A stretch of DNA of 32,987 nt from an uncultured Alistipes sp. (GTDB lineage: Bacteria > Bacteroidota > Bacteroidia > Bacteroidales > Rikenellaceae). The translations under genes and the position numbers were made by a program. The DNA is taken from positions 1 to 32,987 of the forward strand of contig CANPHE010000027.1 in assembly GCA_947573795.1 (NCBI GenBank), in the 5' to 3' direction. Shown piece after piece: positions 1 to 7,964 of this stretch; position 1 is the first letter of the stretch; each line of letters opens with the position of its first letter. The notes under the pieces are model-generated. The model had not been told where the DNA came from, did no database searches, and saw only the letters and a program-made list of their open reading frames with translations.

Positions 1-120
1 CAACCGTGCGCCGTTTCTACTGTGGCGGCTCGGCAATTCGAGCCTGGCTCGATTGCCCTCGCCTGCTGCCGCAGTTTAGGGGTGGGTCGGAACTGAATAC
101 GCGGCGTGCCGCCGCGAGCA
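1..120 (-). repeat. Dispersed intergenic repeat, copy A (cut by window edge)
   Basis: The reverse complement of this stretch aligns almost without gaps to 17020-17139. About four of every five bases match over the 90-base core, with exact blocks such as CGCACGGTTG and GAGCCGCCAC. Both copies carry the same hairpin: CGCGGCG with a three-base loop and CGCCGCG, here at 101-117. Neither copy has a coding frame that looks real, and both are intergenic. Only part of this copy is in the window, because the other copy extends further in the direction that would run off the left edge. Positions 121-182 hold nothing recognisable. Confidence 0.75.
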
Positions 121-182
121 ACACCATCCGAAAGAATTCCCGGAAACCCCAAATCCCGATCCCGCAAAATACAACCACAACC

Positions 183-211
183 AAAAAAGGGAGCCGCACA
201 CGGCGGCTCCC
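183..211 (-). terminator. Rho-independent terminator of the LRR lipoprotein gene
   Basis: A perfect 9-bp stem (189-197 with 203-211, GGGAGCCGC) closes a 5-base loop and is followed on the minus strand by six T residues (183-188). It lies 28 bases past the stop codon at 240. Confidence 0.9.
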
Positions 212-239
212 CGGGAAGAGGCGTTCGTCGTATGCCGGA

Positions 240-3200
240 CTACCGGTATACGATTTCGGTCTGCGCAGGAATATAGGAAGTACTGCGCTCGTAAGTGATA
301 TAGCGAATTCGCTGCGAGGAGTCCATAAACAACGTCTTGAGCGACTCCATCGAACTGCAATTGAGCGAGGTAAGGCCCAGGTTGCCGCTGACATCGAGCG
401 TTTCCAGGAAATTACCGGAACAACTCAGCGTCTTCAATTTTTCACACCGCGTTACATCGAGCGAACGAAGTTTGTTAGCCGAGCAGTCCACCGTTTCCAA
501 TGCTGTATTGGCGGAAAGATCGAGAGTGGTCAACAATCCTCCGCTACACGTCAAAGTTTTCAACAGCGGATTTTTGCTCAAATCGAGCTTCTCCATCTTC
601 GGTTTAAGATTTAACACCCGCAAAGCCGGACATTCCGATACGTCGAGATAAGTTTTCTCGGACGCCCGTATACTCGTAATCCGCGAACCCACGATTTTGA
701 TTTGCGACATATCCGCCGGAGAAATCGAAGTAAGATAGGGATTGTCGCCCAAATTCAGATATCGCAAGCCTGTCATATTTCCGATATCCAAATTATTCAA
801 CAATTTATGAGCAGATAAATCGAGCGACTGGATGGACGACGACGCATAAAAATTCAACGATTTGAGTTTCAGATTCGCCGTGATATCCAAATCTTTCAAG
901 TATCTACAACCATAACACGTCAGCGATTCCAATTCGGTATTTTTTTGCAAATCGATCGCTTTAAATGCCCCTGATATATACAATGTTTTCAAATTCCGGA
1001 ATTTCGAAAAATCGAAATTCTGCATCATATCACAACCTTGAATCTTTAAAGTTTCCAAGTTCGAGCTACCCGACAATTCTAAATACTGCAATTGGGCACT
1101 GCTACCTCCGTTTTCGTGTATTCTAAAAAAGGTTAGATTAGGTGCCGATATTTTTAACGACGAAATAGATGAATAGGAAACGAATAAATCCAAATTTTCG
1201 ATATTACTTCCTAAATTAAGACTTGTAAACGGATTACTATCTATATTAACCGTTTTAAGTTGCGAATTAGCGCTCAGATTCAAACTCGATATATCATTAT
1301 AGCTACAATTCATTTCCGTTAATTTCGGATTGCGCGAAAGATCGAGTGCCACCAGATCATTGTAACTTACATTCAATTTCACCAGCTCGGGACAACCGGA
1401 AAGATCGATCGTAGAAAGTTTCTGAGAGTTGCACCGCAACGTATGCAGTTTCGAACAATTCGGGATTTTCAACGTTTGCAAATAAGAACTTCCTGCTTCT
1501 TTATGGCAAAAAATTTCCTGCAATTCGGTATTTTGCGACAGATCGAGGATCGCTATATGCTGGCTACTACAATCTAAATAAGTCAATGCTTTGTTTTGTG
1601 ACAGATCGAGCTGAGTTAAACCACCTGTGTAAGGACGTTGACAATTCAGATATTTCAATGCTTTATTGGATTTCAGATCGAGGTCTGCCAAAGCACAACT
1701 ATTGCAAATCAGCGTCTCCAAAGCCGTCAGTTTCGTAACATCAAGATTCTTAAGCCTATTATTACTCGACACATTGAGCGAAATCAGATTCGTAAACCAC
1801 TCCAGACCGGTAAGGTCGGTGATGCTCTTGTTGGAGACGTCGAGCGTAACAACTTCCAGCGCTTCGCCCTTCGAGATTTTACCGTCGCCGTCGAGGTCGT
1901 AATTCACCAGCAGGAATTTTTCGAAGTTGGGATCGACGAAGCGGATCGTCTCCGCAAGGGCCTTTTCATCGCCCGACTGCGTGATGCAGAGCGTCTGTGC
2001 GATGGTCTCGGTGGCCAGGTCGATGAGGTAGACGAAAGCCCGGCGCATGGCGCTCGTATTGGCATCGGCCGTGAAAGTGAGTGTCTCCTCGCGCAGCGCG
2101 GCACGCGTCGCGGGAGCCAGGCGCAACCACGCAGCAGCCTCCGGGGCGATCTCGACGCGGTAGTTGAGGTTGGTTTGCAGCGGCACGACGACCGATCCTC
2201 CGGCAGCACCGATGACGAACGGTTCGGCCGTGGTGACGATCAATATCCCGTTGTTGGGGTCTACGGCACCGTCGTACACGAAATTCAACGACTTCATCAG
2301 CGTCTTGCCGCGACCGTCCGAAACCAGCACGATCACCGCGCTGCGCTCGACGATCGCGAGCGGGGTAGTGACGACGACGAATCCCGTCGACTCGTCGGTC
2401 CGTTCGATCGAGGCACGCAGTCCGTCCTGCGCCAGGACTTCGATTTCGGTGGCGGCATCGGCGCCCGTCAGCGTGTAAGCCACCCGGTAGGTGCTGCCCG
2501 GAGCGAAGCGCACGGCCTCCGTATCGGCGAATTCGATTCCGAACGGGCGGTCCTTCGGAATCGAGAAGCTCGTACCGTCGGAGAGCACGAACGTAACCTC
2601 GTTTTGGCCGACCGTCACCGACGCGAACATCGAATCGCCGTCTTTGCCATCCTTGCCGTCCTGACCGTTCACACCGTCTTTGCCGTCCTGGCCATCCTTT
2701 CCGTCGGCACCGTCTTTGCCATCCTGACCGTCTTTGCCGTCGGCACCGGTAGCCGGCCCGAGATCGGTCCAGGTACGACCTTCGTCGAGCGAAAGCATCC
2801 AGCGGCCGTTCTCGATCTTCAGACGGGGCGTAATACCGTCTTTGCCGTCGGCACCGTTTTGGCCGTCCTTACCGTCCGATCCGTTCACGCCGTCTTTACC
2901 GTCGGCACCGTCCTGACCGTCTTTGCCGTCCCGGCCGTTGGCGCGCACCTTATCGCCGTTCGCATCGCGCAGCCACTCGCTGTCGAGCGTCCAATACCAA
3001 TTGCCGTCCGTATCGCGGCGTACGCTCACGACGGGCGAATGTCCGTCCTTGCCGTTCGCACCGTCTTTACCATCCGATCCGTTCACACCGTCCTTACCGT
3101 CTTGGCCGTCGGCACCATCCTTACCGTCGGCACCGTCCTTGCCGTGGTAGATCACGATCGCCGGGCTGTGTGCGAAGGAGATCGTATAGCCCACGACACG

Positions 3201-4076
3201 GCCGCTCTCCGTCAGGGGCACGACCGAAGTGATATAGTCGTTGTTCTGCACGGCCTCGACCAGTTTGCGAAGCGATTCGATATTGGTATTCATCTGGTTA
3301 CAGAGCGTACGCAACGCCTCGAAAGCACTCCACGTCGGCAGTTGGATGCGGGTGCCGTCGCCGAGCATGAAGACCACGTAATCGGCATTCGACGTATCCA
3401 CGCCGCTGAACAGCCCTCCGTCGCCCGCTCCCGAATCGCCGCCGGAAGTCGCCTTGCCGAGCATCGTCCACGTACGGCCGTTGTCGTAGGAGATGTACCA
3501 ATACTCGTTTTCGATCTTCAGCTGCGGGGTGATGCCGTCCTTACCGTCGGCGCCGTCTTTGCCGTCCGATCCGCTCGCACCGTCCTGGCCATCCTTGCCG
3601 TCGGCGCCGTCCCGACCGTTGGCACGAATCCGATTGCCCGAATCATCCCGCAGCCACTCACCGTCCAGCGTCCAATACCAGTTGCCGTCCGTATCCCGGC
3701 GCACGCTAACGACCGGAGAATGTCCGTCCCGGCCATCCTGACCGTCCTTACCATCGGTGCCGTTTACGCCGTCCTTGCCGTCGGTACCGTGGTAGATCGT
3801 CACCGGCTCGTGGCGATAGAATGCGATCGTGTAACCCACGACCTTGCCGTCTTTCGTCACTGGGGTGACGCCTGTGACGTAATCGCTGCTCCCGACGGCA
3901 TCGACGATCGTCTTCATGGCCGAGAGGTTGGTGTTCATCTGTCGGCACAGCTCTTCGAGCTTCCCGACCCGTTCTTCGAGACCGTTGACGCTCTCCCATA
4001 GCGGAGCGTCGTCGAAATCCGAACTGCATGCAGCCACCATCGCGACTGCCGACAGCATACACAAGATTTTCTTCAT
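240..4076 (-). CDS. Surface lipoprotein with duplicated DUF4988/collagen-like modules, BACON domain, EF-hand and leucine-rich repeats
   Basis: The protein has 1278 residues. A lipoprotein signal peptide ends in the lipobox VAAC with lipidated Cys17, followed by SSDFDD, an acidic stretch like Bacteroidota surface-export signals. Residues about 26-97 and 252-312 are two copies of a coiled-coil plus beta module typical of DUF4988 (PL29-lyase N-terminal) proteins. Each is followed by Gly-X-Y tracts rich in DGKDG (98-118, 154-181, 312-345, 381-414, 443-480). A BACON-like domain spans about 610-702. A perfect EF-hand loop occupies 727-738 (D727, D729, D731, G732, I734, E738), and about 20 leucine-rich repeats of the form L-x-x-L-D-L-S-x-N run from 741 to about 1255. 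It is probably anchored on the cell surface to bind host or glycan ligands; this is inferred from architecture, and no catalytic domain is visible. DNA for the middle LRRs is far more AT-rich than the rest. Confidence 0.9.
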   Translation of the reverse strand: MKKILCMLSAVAMVAACSSDFDDAPLWESVNGLEERVGKLEELCRQMNTNLSAMKTIVDAVGSSDYVTGVTPVTKDGKVVGYTIAFYRHEPVTIYHGTDGKDGVNGTDGKDGQDGRDGHSPVVSVRRDTDGNWYWTLDGEWLRDDSGNRIRANGRDGADGKDGQDGASGSDGKDGADGKDGITPQLKIENEYWYISYDNGRTWTMLGKATSGGDSGAGDGGLFSGVDTSNADYVVFMLGDGTRIQLPTWSAFEALRTLCNQMNTNIESLRKLVEAVQNNDYITSVVPLTESGRVVGYTISFAHSPAIVIYHGKDGADGKDGADGQDGKDGVNGSDGKDGANGKDGHSPVVSVRRDTDGNWYWTLDSEWLRDANGDKVRANGRDGKDGQDGADGKDGVNGSDGKDGQNGADGKDGITPRLKIENGRWMLSLDEGRTWTDLGPATGADGKDGQDGKDGADGKDGQDGKDGVNGQDGKDGKDGDSMFASVTVGQNEVTFVLSDGTSFSIPKDRPFGIEFADTEAVRFAPGSTYRVAYTLTGADAATEIEVLAQDGLRASIERTDESTGFVVVTTPLAIVERSAVIVLVSDGRGKTLMKSLNFVYDGAVDPNNGILIVTTAEPFVIGAAGGSVVVPLQTNLNYRVEIAPEAAAWLRLAPATRAALREETLTFTADANTSAMRRAFVYLIDLATETIAQTLCITQSGDEKALAETIRFVDPNFEKFLLVNYDLDGDGKISKGEALEVVTLDVSNKSITDLTGLEWFTNLISLNVSSNNRLKNLDVTKLTALETLICNSCALADLDLKSNKALKYLNCQRPYTGGLTQLDLSQNKALTYLDCSSQHIAILDLSQNTELQEIFCHKEAGSSYLQTLKIPNCSKLHTLRCNSQKLSTIDLSGCPELVKLNVSYNDLVALDLSRNPKLTEMNCSYNDISSLNLSANSQLKTVNIDSNPFTSLNLGSNIENLDLFVSYSSISSLKISAPNLTFFRIHENGGSSAQLQYLELSGSSNLETLKIQGCDMMQNFDFSKFRNLKTLYISGAFKAIDLQKNTELESLTCYGCRYLKDLDITANLKLKSLNFYASSSIQSLDLSAHKLLNNLDIGNMTGLRYLNLGDNPYLTSISPADMSQIKIVGSRITSIRASEKTYLDVSECPALRVLNLKPKMEKLDLSKNPLLKTLTCSGGLLTTLDLSANTALETVDCSANKLRSLDVTRCEKLKTLSCSGNFLETLDVSGNLGLTSLNCSSMESLKTLFMDSSQRIRYITYERSTSYIPAQTEIVYR
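2637..3785 (-). repeat. Collagen-like (Gly-X-Y) coding repeats, five tracts
   Basis: Five stretches inside the lipoprotein gene (2637-2750, 2835-2936, 3042-3143, 3534-3617, 3723-3785) encode Gly-X-Y triplets, mostly G-K-D, G-Q-D, G-A-D, G-V-N and G-S-D. They are separated by two near-identical inserts containing VVSVRRDTDGNWYWTLD (121-137 and 348-364) and ITPxLKIEN. The 9-bp periodicity makes this tract prone to replication slippage, so copy number may differ between strains. Gly-X-Y tracts rich in charged residues can form collagen-like triple helices in bacterial surface proteins; trimerisation here is inferred. Confidence 0.9.
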
Positions 4077-4131
4077 ACTTTTTATTGTTTAATAAAGGGT
4101 TTGGTTCGCCCGACCGCAAAACAATAAAAAG

Positions 4132-4201
4132 GCGTGGACTTTCCGTATTCGCACACGAGGTATTGGACGACCCACACAGTAGAATACGGCTATGCCCACG
4201 C
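4132..4201 (-). other. Nested inverted repeat in the leader of the LRR lipoprotein gene
   Basis: Two sets of arms nest inside each other: GCGTGG (4132-4137) with CCACGC (4196-4201), and CCGTATTC (4143-4150) with GAATACGG (4182-4189). Transcribed on the minus strand, this would fold into a long stem about 60-120 bases ahead of the ATG at 4076. A 43-codon open frame (4089-4220, start MLALFISVGIAVFYC) overlaps it, and I do not call that a gene. A second, AT-rich hairpin (4271-4278 with 4285-4292) lies upstream. The function is unknown; it could be a regulatory leader. Confidence 0.4.
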
Positions 4202-4330
4202 TGATAAACAGCGCGAGCATCAACCTTTGTTCCTTGCTGTGTTCGAAAGTGTCCAATTTTCGTGTGCAAGAAAAAAGCCGATGCGCTTTTTTTGTCTTTG
4301 TCTGTCGACGGTCCTCGCAGACCGTCCCGA

Positions 4331-4338
4331 CAAAGATA
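4331..4338 (-). promoter_or_regulatory. Candidate -7 element for the LRR lipoprotein gene
   Basis: The minus strand reads TATCTTTG, an exact match to the Bacteroidota -7 consensus TAnnTTTG. No TTTG is present at the expected 19-21 bp upstream. If used, it would give a leader of roughly 250 bases containing the inverted repeats at 4132-4201 and 4271-4292. The rest of the 4077-4427 gap holds only these elements and the sppA terminator. Confidence 0.4.
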
Positions 4339-4371
4339 GCACAAATCACAGGAAAAACACCACGCAGCCCG

Positions 4372-4406
4372 AAAAAAAGCGACCGCACGTCGAAACGCAC
4401 GGTCGC
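4372..4406 (-). terminator. Rho-independent terminator of sppA
   Basis: GCGACCG (4379-4385) pairs with CGGTCGC (4400-4406). An inner CGT/ACG stem with a CGAA tetraloop sits inside, and on the minus strand seven T residues follow (4372-4378). It lies 21 bases past the sppA stop codon at 4428. Confidence 0.88.
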
Positions 4407-4427
4407 AGATCGTATTCCGATTCGGAA

Positions 4428-6209
4428 TTACCTCAACTCGACCTTATAGGGCGAATACATGCGGATGCCCGACGCCCCGAGGGCTTCGCGGACACGGGCG
4501 TAATCCTCCATCATCAGCCCCAGGCTGGAACGGGTGAAGGCGGCACGCACGTTCTCGTTCAGCGACGCGATGAAAGCCAGCAGCCCCGTGGGCGCTTCGA
4601 CGATCTCCGTCACGCGGTATTCGTCGCCCAATCCGGCTTTGTCCACAGCCGTGGCGATGGCCGTCTTCAGACCTCCGTAACCGTCTATCAAGCCGATGCC
4701 GAGCGCATCCTCGCCCGACCATACGCGCCCTCCGGCGATATCGAGCACCTTCTCGAGAGGCAAATTACGTCCTTCGGAGACATCCTTCGTAAAGGTTTCG
4801 TATACCTTGTCCACGCCGCGCATAATCATCGCGCGCTGCACGGGCGTCAACGCTCCCGACTGCCCGATACCGGCCTGCGGATTGCTTTTCACCCCGTCGA
4901 TCGTGATGCCGAGTTTGTTTTTCAAGGCGTCGTGCGTATCGAGGAACATGCCGAAGACACCGATCGAACCGGTGAGCGTCAGACGATCGGCAACGATCAC
5001 GTCGGCCGGGCAGGAGATGTAGTATCCGCCGCTGGCGGCATAGGAACCCATCGACACGATAACGGGTTTCTCGGCCCGCAAGAGCTCCATTTCACGCCAG
5101 ATCACGTCGGAGGCCAACGCGCTGCCGCCCGGAGAGTTGACACGCAGCACGACGGCCTTGACCTTCTCGTCGTCGCGCACGTCGGCCAGCGTCGCGGCCA
5201 GCGTATTGCCGAAGATATGCTGCCCCGTGCCCTCGCCGTCGACGATATCGCCGTCGGCATAGACGATCGCCACCCGGCCGGCCGAAACGTGCTTCAGATC
5301 GGCACCCACCTGTGCGGCGTATTCGCCCAGCGTCACGTAACGGTAAAATCCGTCGGCATCGGTCTCGACGCCCAGTTCGGCGAAAACATCGTCCATCTCG
5401 TCCTCGTAGAGCAGTCCGTCGACGAACTTGTGTTCGAGCGCCTCCTCCGGCAGCGACACCTGCAATCCGTCGGTCAGCGCTTCGAGACGCGCCGGTTCGA
5501 TGCCGCGCGCCTCGGCCACCGCACCGGCCACCGTGCGCCACATCGAGTTGACCAACGCCTGCATCTGTTCACGGTTGGCCGGCGACATCCGGTCGAGAAT
5601 ATAGGGCTCCACGGCGCTCTTGTATTTGCAGACCGTCGGACGGAAGACCTCGGCCTTCAGATCGAGTTTGTCCAACAACCCTTTATAAAACATCACGTCG
5701 AACGAAAAACCGGTCCAATCCACGCCGCCCTGGGGCTGCATGTAGATTTTGTCGGCGACCGACGCCAAGTAATACTGCCCCTGCGAATAGGTTTCGTTGT
5801 AGGCGACGACGAATTTGCCGCTCTGCTTGAACTCCTCGATCGCCGCACGCAGCTCTTCGAGCATGGCCGAACCTTCGACACCGCCCATGCCGTTCATACG
5901 CAGGTAGATACCCTTGATTCGATCGTCCGAGGCAGCGGCTTCGATCGCCCGCAACGCCTTGAAAAGCGACAGGCGCGGCGTGTTTTCGAGCGACATGATA
6001 TCCAGCCCCGCGAGCGGGTCCGAGGTGGGGGAATCGGTTATCACCTCCGAAAAATCGATCGTCAGGATCGATTCCTCCTCCACGGGAGCGGCCTGTTTCG
6101 ACATCAGACCGATACTCCCCAACAACAGCACCATCCAAAAGATGCCCACCAGGAACGTTCCGGCTATGAAAGCGAGAACCCCTGCGAGAAAGGTTTTGAA
6201 AAAATTCAT
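4428..6209 (-). CDS. sppA: Signal peptide peptidase SppA, 67K type
   Basis: This is a membrane-anchored serine protease of 593 residues that degrades cleaved signal peptides. It is the long two-domain form, similar in length to E. coli SppA. One N-terminal membrane segment spans about residues 5-34. The catalytic lysine is K197 in YKSAVEP (matching E. coli K209), and the nucleophile is S393 in AASGGYY (matching E. coli S409), so the Ser-Lys dyad is intact across the tandem domains. I chose the ATG at 6209 (MNFFKTFLAG) over an in-frame ATG at 6236, because it puts the membrane anchor at the N-terminus and lies at a normal distance from the promoter at 6245-6274. The gene is transcribed alone, divergently from mrp, and ends at a strong terminator. 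Confidence 0.95.
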   Translation of the reverse strand: MNFFKTFLAGVLAFIAGTFLVGIFWMVLLLGSIGLMSKQAAPVEEESILTIDFSEVITDSPTSDPLAGLDIMSLENTPRLSLFKALRAIEAAASDDRIKGIYLRMNGMGGVEGSAMLEELRAAIEEFKQSGKFVVAYNETYSQGQYYLASVADKIYMQPQGGVDWTGFSFDVMFYKGLLDKLDLKAEVFRPTVCKYKSAVEPYILDRMSPANREQMQALVNSMWRTVAGAVAEARGIEPARLEALTDGLQVSLPEEALEHKFVDGLLYEDEMDDVFAELGVETDADGFYRYVTLGEYAAQVGADLKHVSAGRVAIVYADGDIVDGEGTGQHIFGNTLAATLADVRDDEKVKAVVLRVNSPGGSALASDVIWREMELLRAEKPVIVSMGSYAASGGYYISCPADVIVADRLTLTGSIGVFGMFLDTHDALKNKLGITIDGVKSNPQAGIGQSGALTPVQRAMIMRGVDKVYETFTKDVSEGRNLPLEKVLDIAGGRVWSGEDALGIGLIDGYGGLKTAIATAVDKAGLGDEYRVTEIVEAPTGLLAFIASLNENVRAAFTRSSLGLMMEDYARVREALGASGIRMYSPYKVELR

Positions 6210-6244
6210 ATCATCATTGTTTATGTAAATACTCATTTGAAAGA

Positions 6245-6274
6245 CAAAGATATATATTTTTCTTGAAAAACAAA
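6245..6274 (-). promoter_or_regulatory. Promoter of sppA
   Basis: The minus strand carries TATCTTTG (6245-6252), an exact TAnnTTTG -7 box, and TTTG (6271-6274) 18 bp further upstream, close to the usual 19-21 bp spacing. The start of transcription would fall about 30 bases ahead of the ATG at 6209. Confidence 0.65.
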
Positions 6275-6419
6275 CAATATTTATCGAATTTCGATAAAGA
6301 CAAAAACATCGCCGCCCGCAAGTCCGGCAAAAAAATCCGCATCCCCGATCATAACGGGCCTCCCGCGACCGTTATACGTCAGCAGCCGGGCGGCTTCCCG
6401 TGCACGAATGAGCGAATTA

Positions 6420-6451
6420 TTTGGTATTGCGCCCCATATATCGTATTTTTG
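6420..6451 (+). promoter_or_regulatory. Promoter of mrp
   Basis: TTTG (6420-6423) and TATTTTTG (6444-6451) are separated by exactly 20 bp, a textbook Bacteroidota primary sigma-factor promoter. Transcription would begin near 6458, about 60 bases before the mrp ATG at 6521. This supports the downstream start over the open frame that runs back to 6263. Apart from this and the sppA promoter, the 6210-6520 gap holds nothing I can recognise. Confidence 0.75.
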
Positions 6452-6520
6452 CGCTACGGATTCCCCGCCGCCCGGCGGAAAAAACGTCCGGAAATTAGAG
6501 GATCGAAAAATTTTCAACAT

Positions 6521-7570
6521 ATGGAACAGCAGATCGAAAAACTGTTAGCTACCGTCACCCACCCCGAAACGGGTCGCAACCTGGTGGAGAGCGGATTCGT
6601 CGAGCATATCGCAGCGGCGGCGGGCAAAGCGACCGTCGTGCTGCGCTTCGCCAAGGCGCGCGATCCCTTCGCCGTGAAAATCAAGAATCAGACCGAAGCG
6701 TTGCTGCGCGAGGCCTTCCCCGGAACCGAAATCCTCGTCGTGGTGAAGGAGGGCGGCGCGGCACCGCGTCCCGAACCCAAGACGCGCACCATGACCGACG
6801 GCATCGCCAAGGTGATCGCCGTGGCATCGGGCAAGGGCGGAGTCGGCAAATCGACCGTCACGGCCAACCTGGCCGTCGCGCTGCGCAACCTGGGATTCCG
6901 CGTCGGCGTGCTCGACGCCGATATCTACGGACCTTCGCAACCCAAGATGTTCGGCGTCGAAGGCTACACGCCGCTGGCCGAAGAACAGGGAGGTATCGAC
7001 GTGATGATCCCCGCCGAGGCGATGGATATCCGCCTGATGTCGATCGGCTTCTTCATCAAACCGACCGACGCGCTGCTGTGGCGCGGTGCGATGGCCACCA
7101 GTGCCCTGAAACAGATCGTCCACCAGACCAAATGGGGAATGCTCGATTTCCTGCTCGCCGACCTGCCTCCCGGCACGGGGGATATCCACCTCTCGATCAT
7201 CAACGAGCTGAAGATCGACGCTGCGGTGATCGTTTCCACGCCGCAGCAGATCGCCGTGGCGGATGTCGTGCGGGGCGTGGAGATGTTCCGCAACCCGAAT
7301 GTGAACATCCCCGTGGCGGGCGTCGTGGAGAATATGGCCTACTTCACGCCCGAGGAGCTGCCCGACAACCGCTACTACATCTTCGGACACGGCGGCGCCC
7401 GCGAATACGCCGAGCGCAACGGCATCGACTTCCTGGGGGAAATACCGATCATCCAATCCATTATGGAGGGCGGAGACACGGGACGTCCGGCCGCCGGAAT
7501 CGATTCGCGCGTGGAGCGGCACTATCGCGAACTGGCCGAAAAGATTGTCGGTAAAGTGATGAAAAGTTGA
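6521..7570 (+). CDS. mrp: Mrp/ApbC/NBP35-family P-loop ATPase (iron-sulfur carrier type)
   Basis: The protein has 349 residues. Residues 1-80 form a MIP18-like (DUF59) domain, and 97-340 form the Mrp ATPase. The deviant Walker A motif is GKGGVGKST (104-112), followed by LDADIYGPSQ (131-140) and the DLPPGTGD signature (214-221). Family members carry or insert Fe-S clusters in the cytoplasm. The CxxC pair that ligates the bridging cluster in E. coli Mrp and NBP35 is absent: the segment after ENMA reads YFTPEELPDNRYYIFG. I recall a similar replacement in other Bacteroidales Mrp proteins. Cluster transfer by this protein is therefore less certain than its ATPase identity. The start was chosen from the DUF59 N-terminus and the promoter at 6420-6451. 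The proposed origin lies immediately downstream. Confidence 0.93.
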   Translation: MEQQIEKLLATVTHPETGRNLVESGFVEHIAAAAGKATVVLRFAKARDPFAVKIKNQTEALLREAFPGTEILVVVKEGGAAPRPEPKTRTMTDGIAKVIAVASGKGGVGKSTVTANLAVALRNLGFRVGVLDADIYGPSQPKMFGVEGYTPLAEEQGGIDVMIPAEAMDIRLMSIGFFIKPTDALLWRGAMATSALKQIVHQTKWGMLDFLLADLPPGTGDIHLSIINELKIDAAVIVSTPQQIAVADVVRGVEMFRNPNVNIPVAGVVENMAYFTPEELPDNRYYIFGHGGAREYAERNGIDFLGEIPIIQSIMEGGDTGRPAAGIDSRVERHYRELAEKIVGKVMKS

Positions 7571-7964
7571 TGAAAACCTGTTCGCAACCCCTTCGTAAAG
7601 CGATGATAAGTCGTGTAAAAATAAGCCGCGAAAAATTTGGATTTCGAAAATCGCTGCGGGTATATACGGAAAATCCCGAACTCCAAAAAAAGTTTTCGAT
7701 TTTTATTGCACCCCGCCGACGGGCCGAAATACGAAAGATTGTTCAGAATTTTCGACTGTCGAAATGTTGGCAACCGTTATCGACATTTGTGAAAAACCTG
7801 TTGCGGACTTCTGGATCAGAATCGGTTGCGAGCCTCGGGAAACGGACAGCACGGACTTCGGTTGTGGAGAACTTCCCGACGACAAAAGTTTTCCACATTA
7901 TCGACAGCTATTATATTTATTCTTAATCTTTATTTAAATTTAATTTAAAAGATAAAAATAAAAC
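7571..7964. other. Candidate chromosomal replication origin (oriC)
   Basis: This is a 394-bp non-coding gap. Five 9-mers differ from the DnaA box TTATnCACA or TTATCCACA at one position: TTATCGACA 7777-7785 (+), TTTTTCACA 7788-7796 (-), TTCTCCACA 7863-7871 (-), TTTTCCACA 7889-7897 (+), TTATCGACA 7898-7906 (+). The last two abut directly. They are followed by a 58-bp tract (7907-7964) with only a handful of G or C bases in an otherwise GC-rich window, a good candidate for the DNA unwinding element. The GC skew of the plus strand changes sign close by, and parS-like sites lie 6-7 kb to the right. The origin assignment is inference; the boxes and composition are seen directly. dnaA itself is not in the window. 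Confidence 0.65.

Noticed and set aside
2637..3785. CRISPR-like periodic repeats
   Set aside because: The 9-bp period encodes Gly-X-Y triplets in a single open frame; there are no constant repeats with unique spacers.
1638..4001. 787-codon plus-strand open frame opposite the lipoprotein
   Set aside because: It mirrors the collagen-like repeats (repeated TVFAV units) and has no family features; the sense protein has signal peptide, domains and terminator.
4134..6266. 710-codon plus-strand open frame opposite sppA
   Set aside because: Shadow of sppA, whose catalytic dyad and promoter are clear.
7567..7926. 119-codon open frame between mrp and nadA
   Set aside because: Overlaps the DnaA-box cluster, overlaps the end of mrp, and codes for a basic sequence with no family likeness; better explained as non-coding origin DNA.
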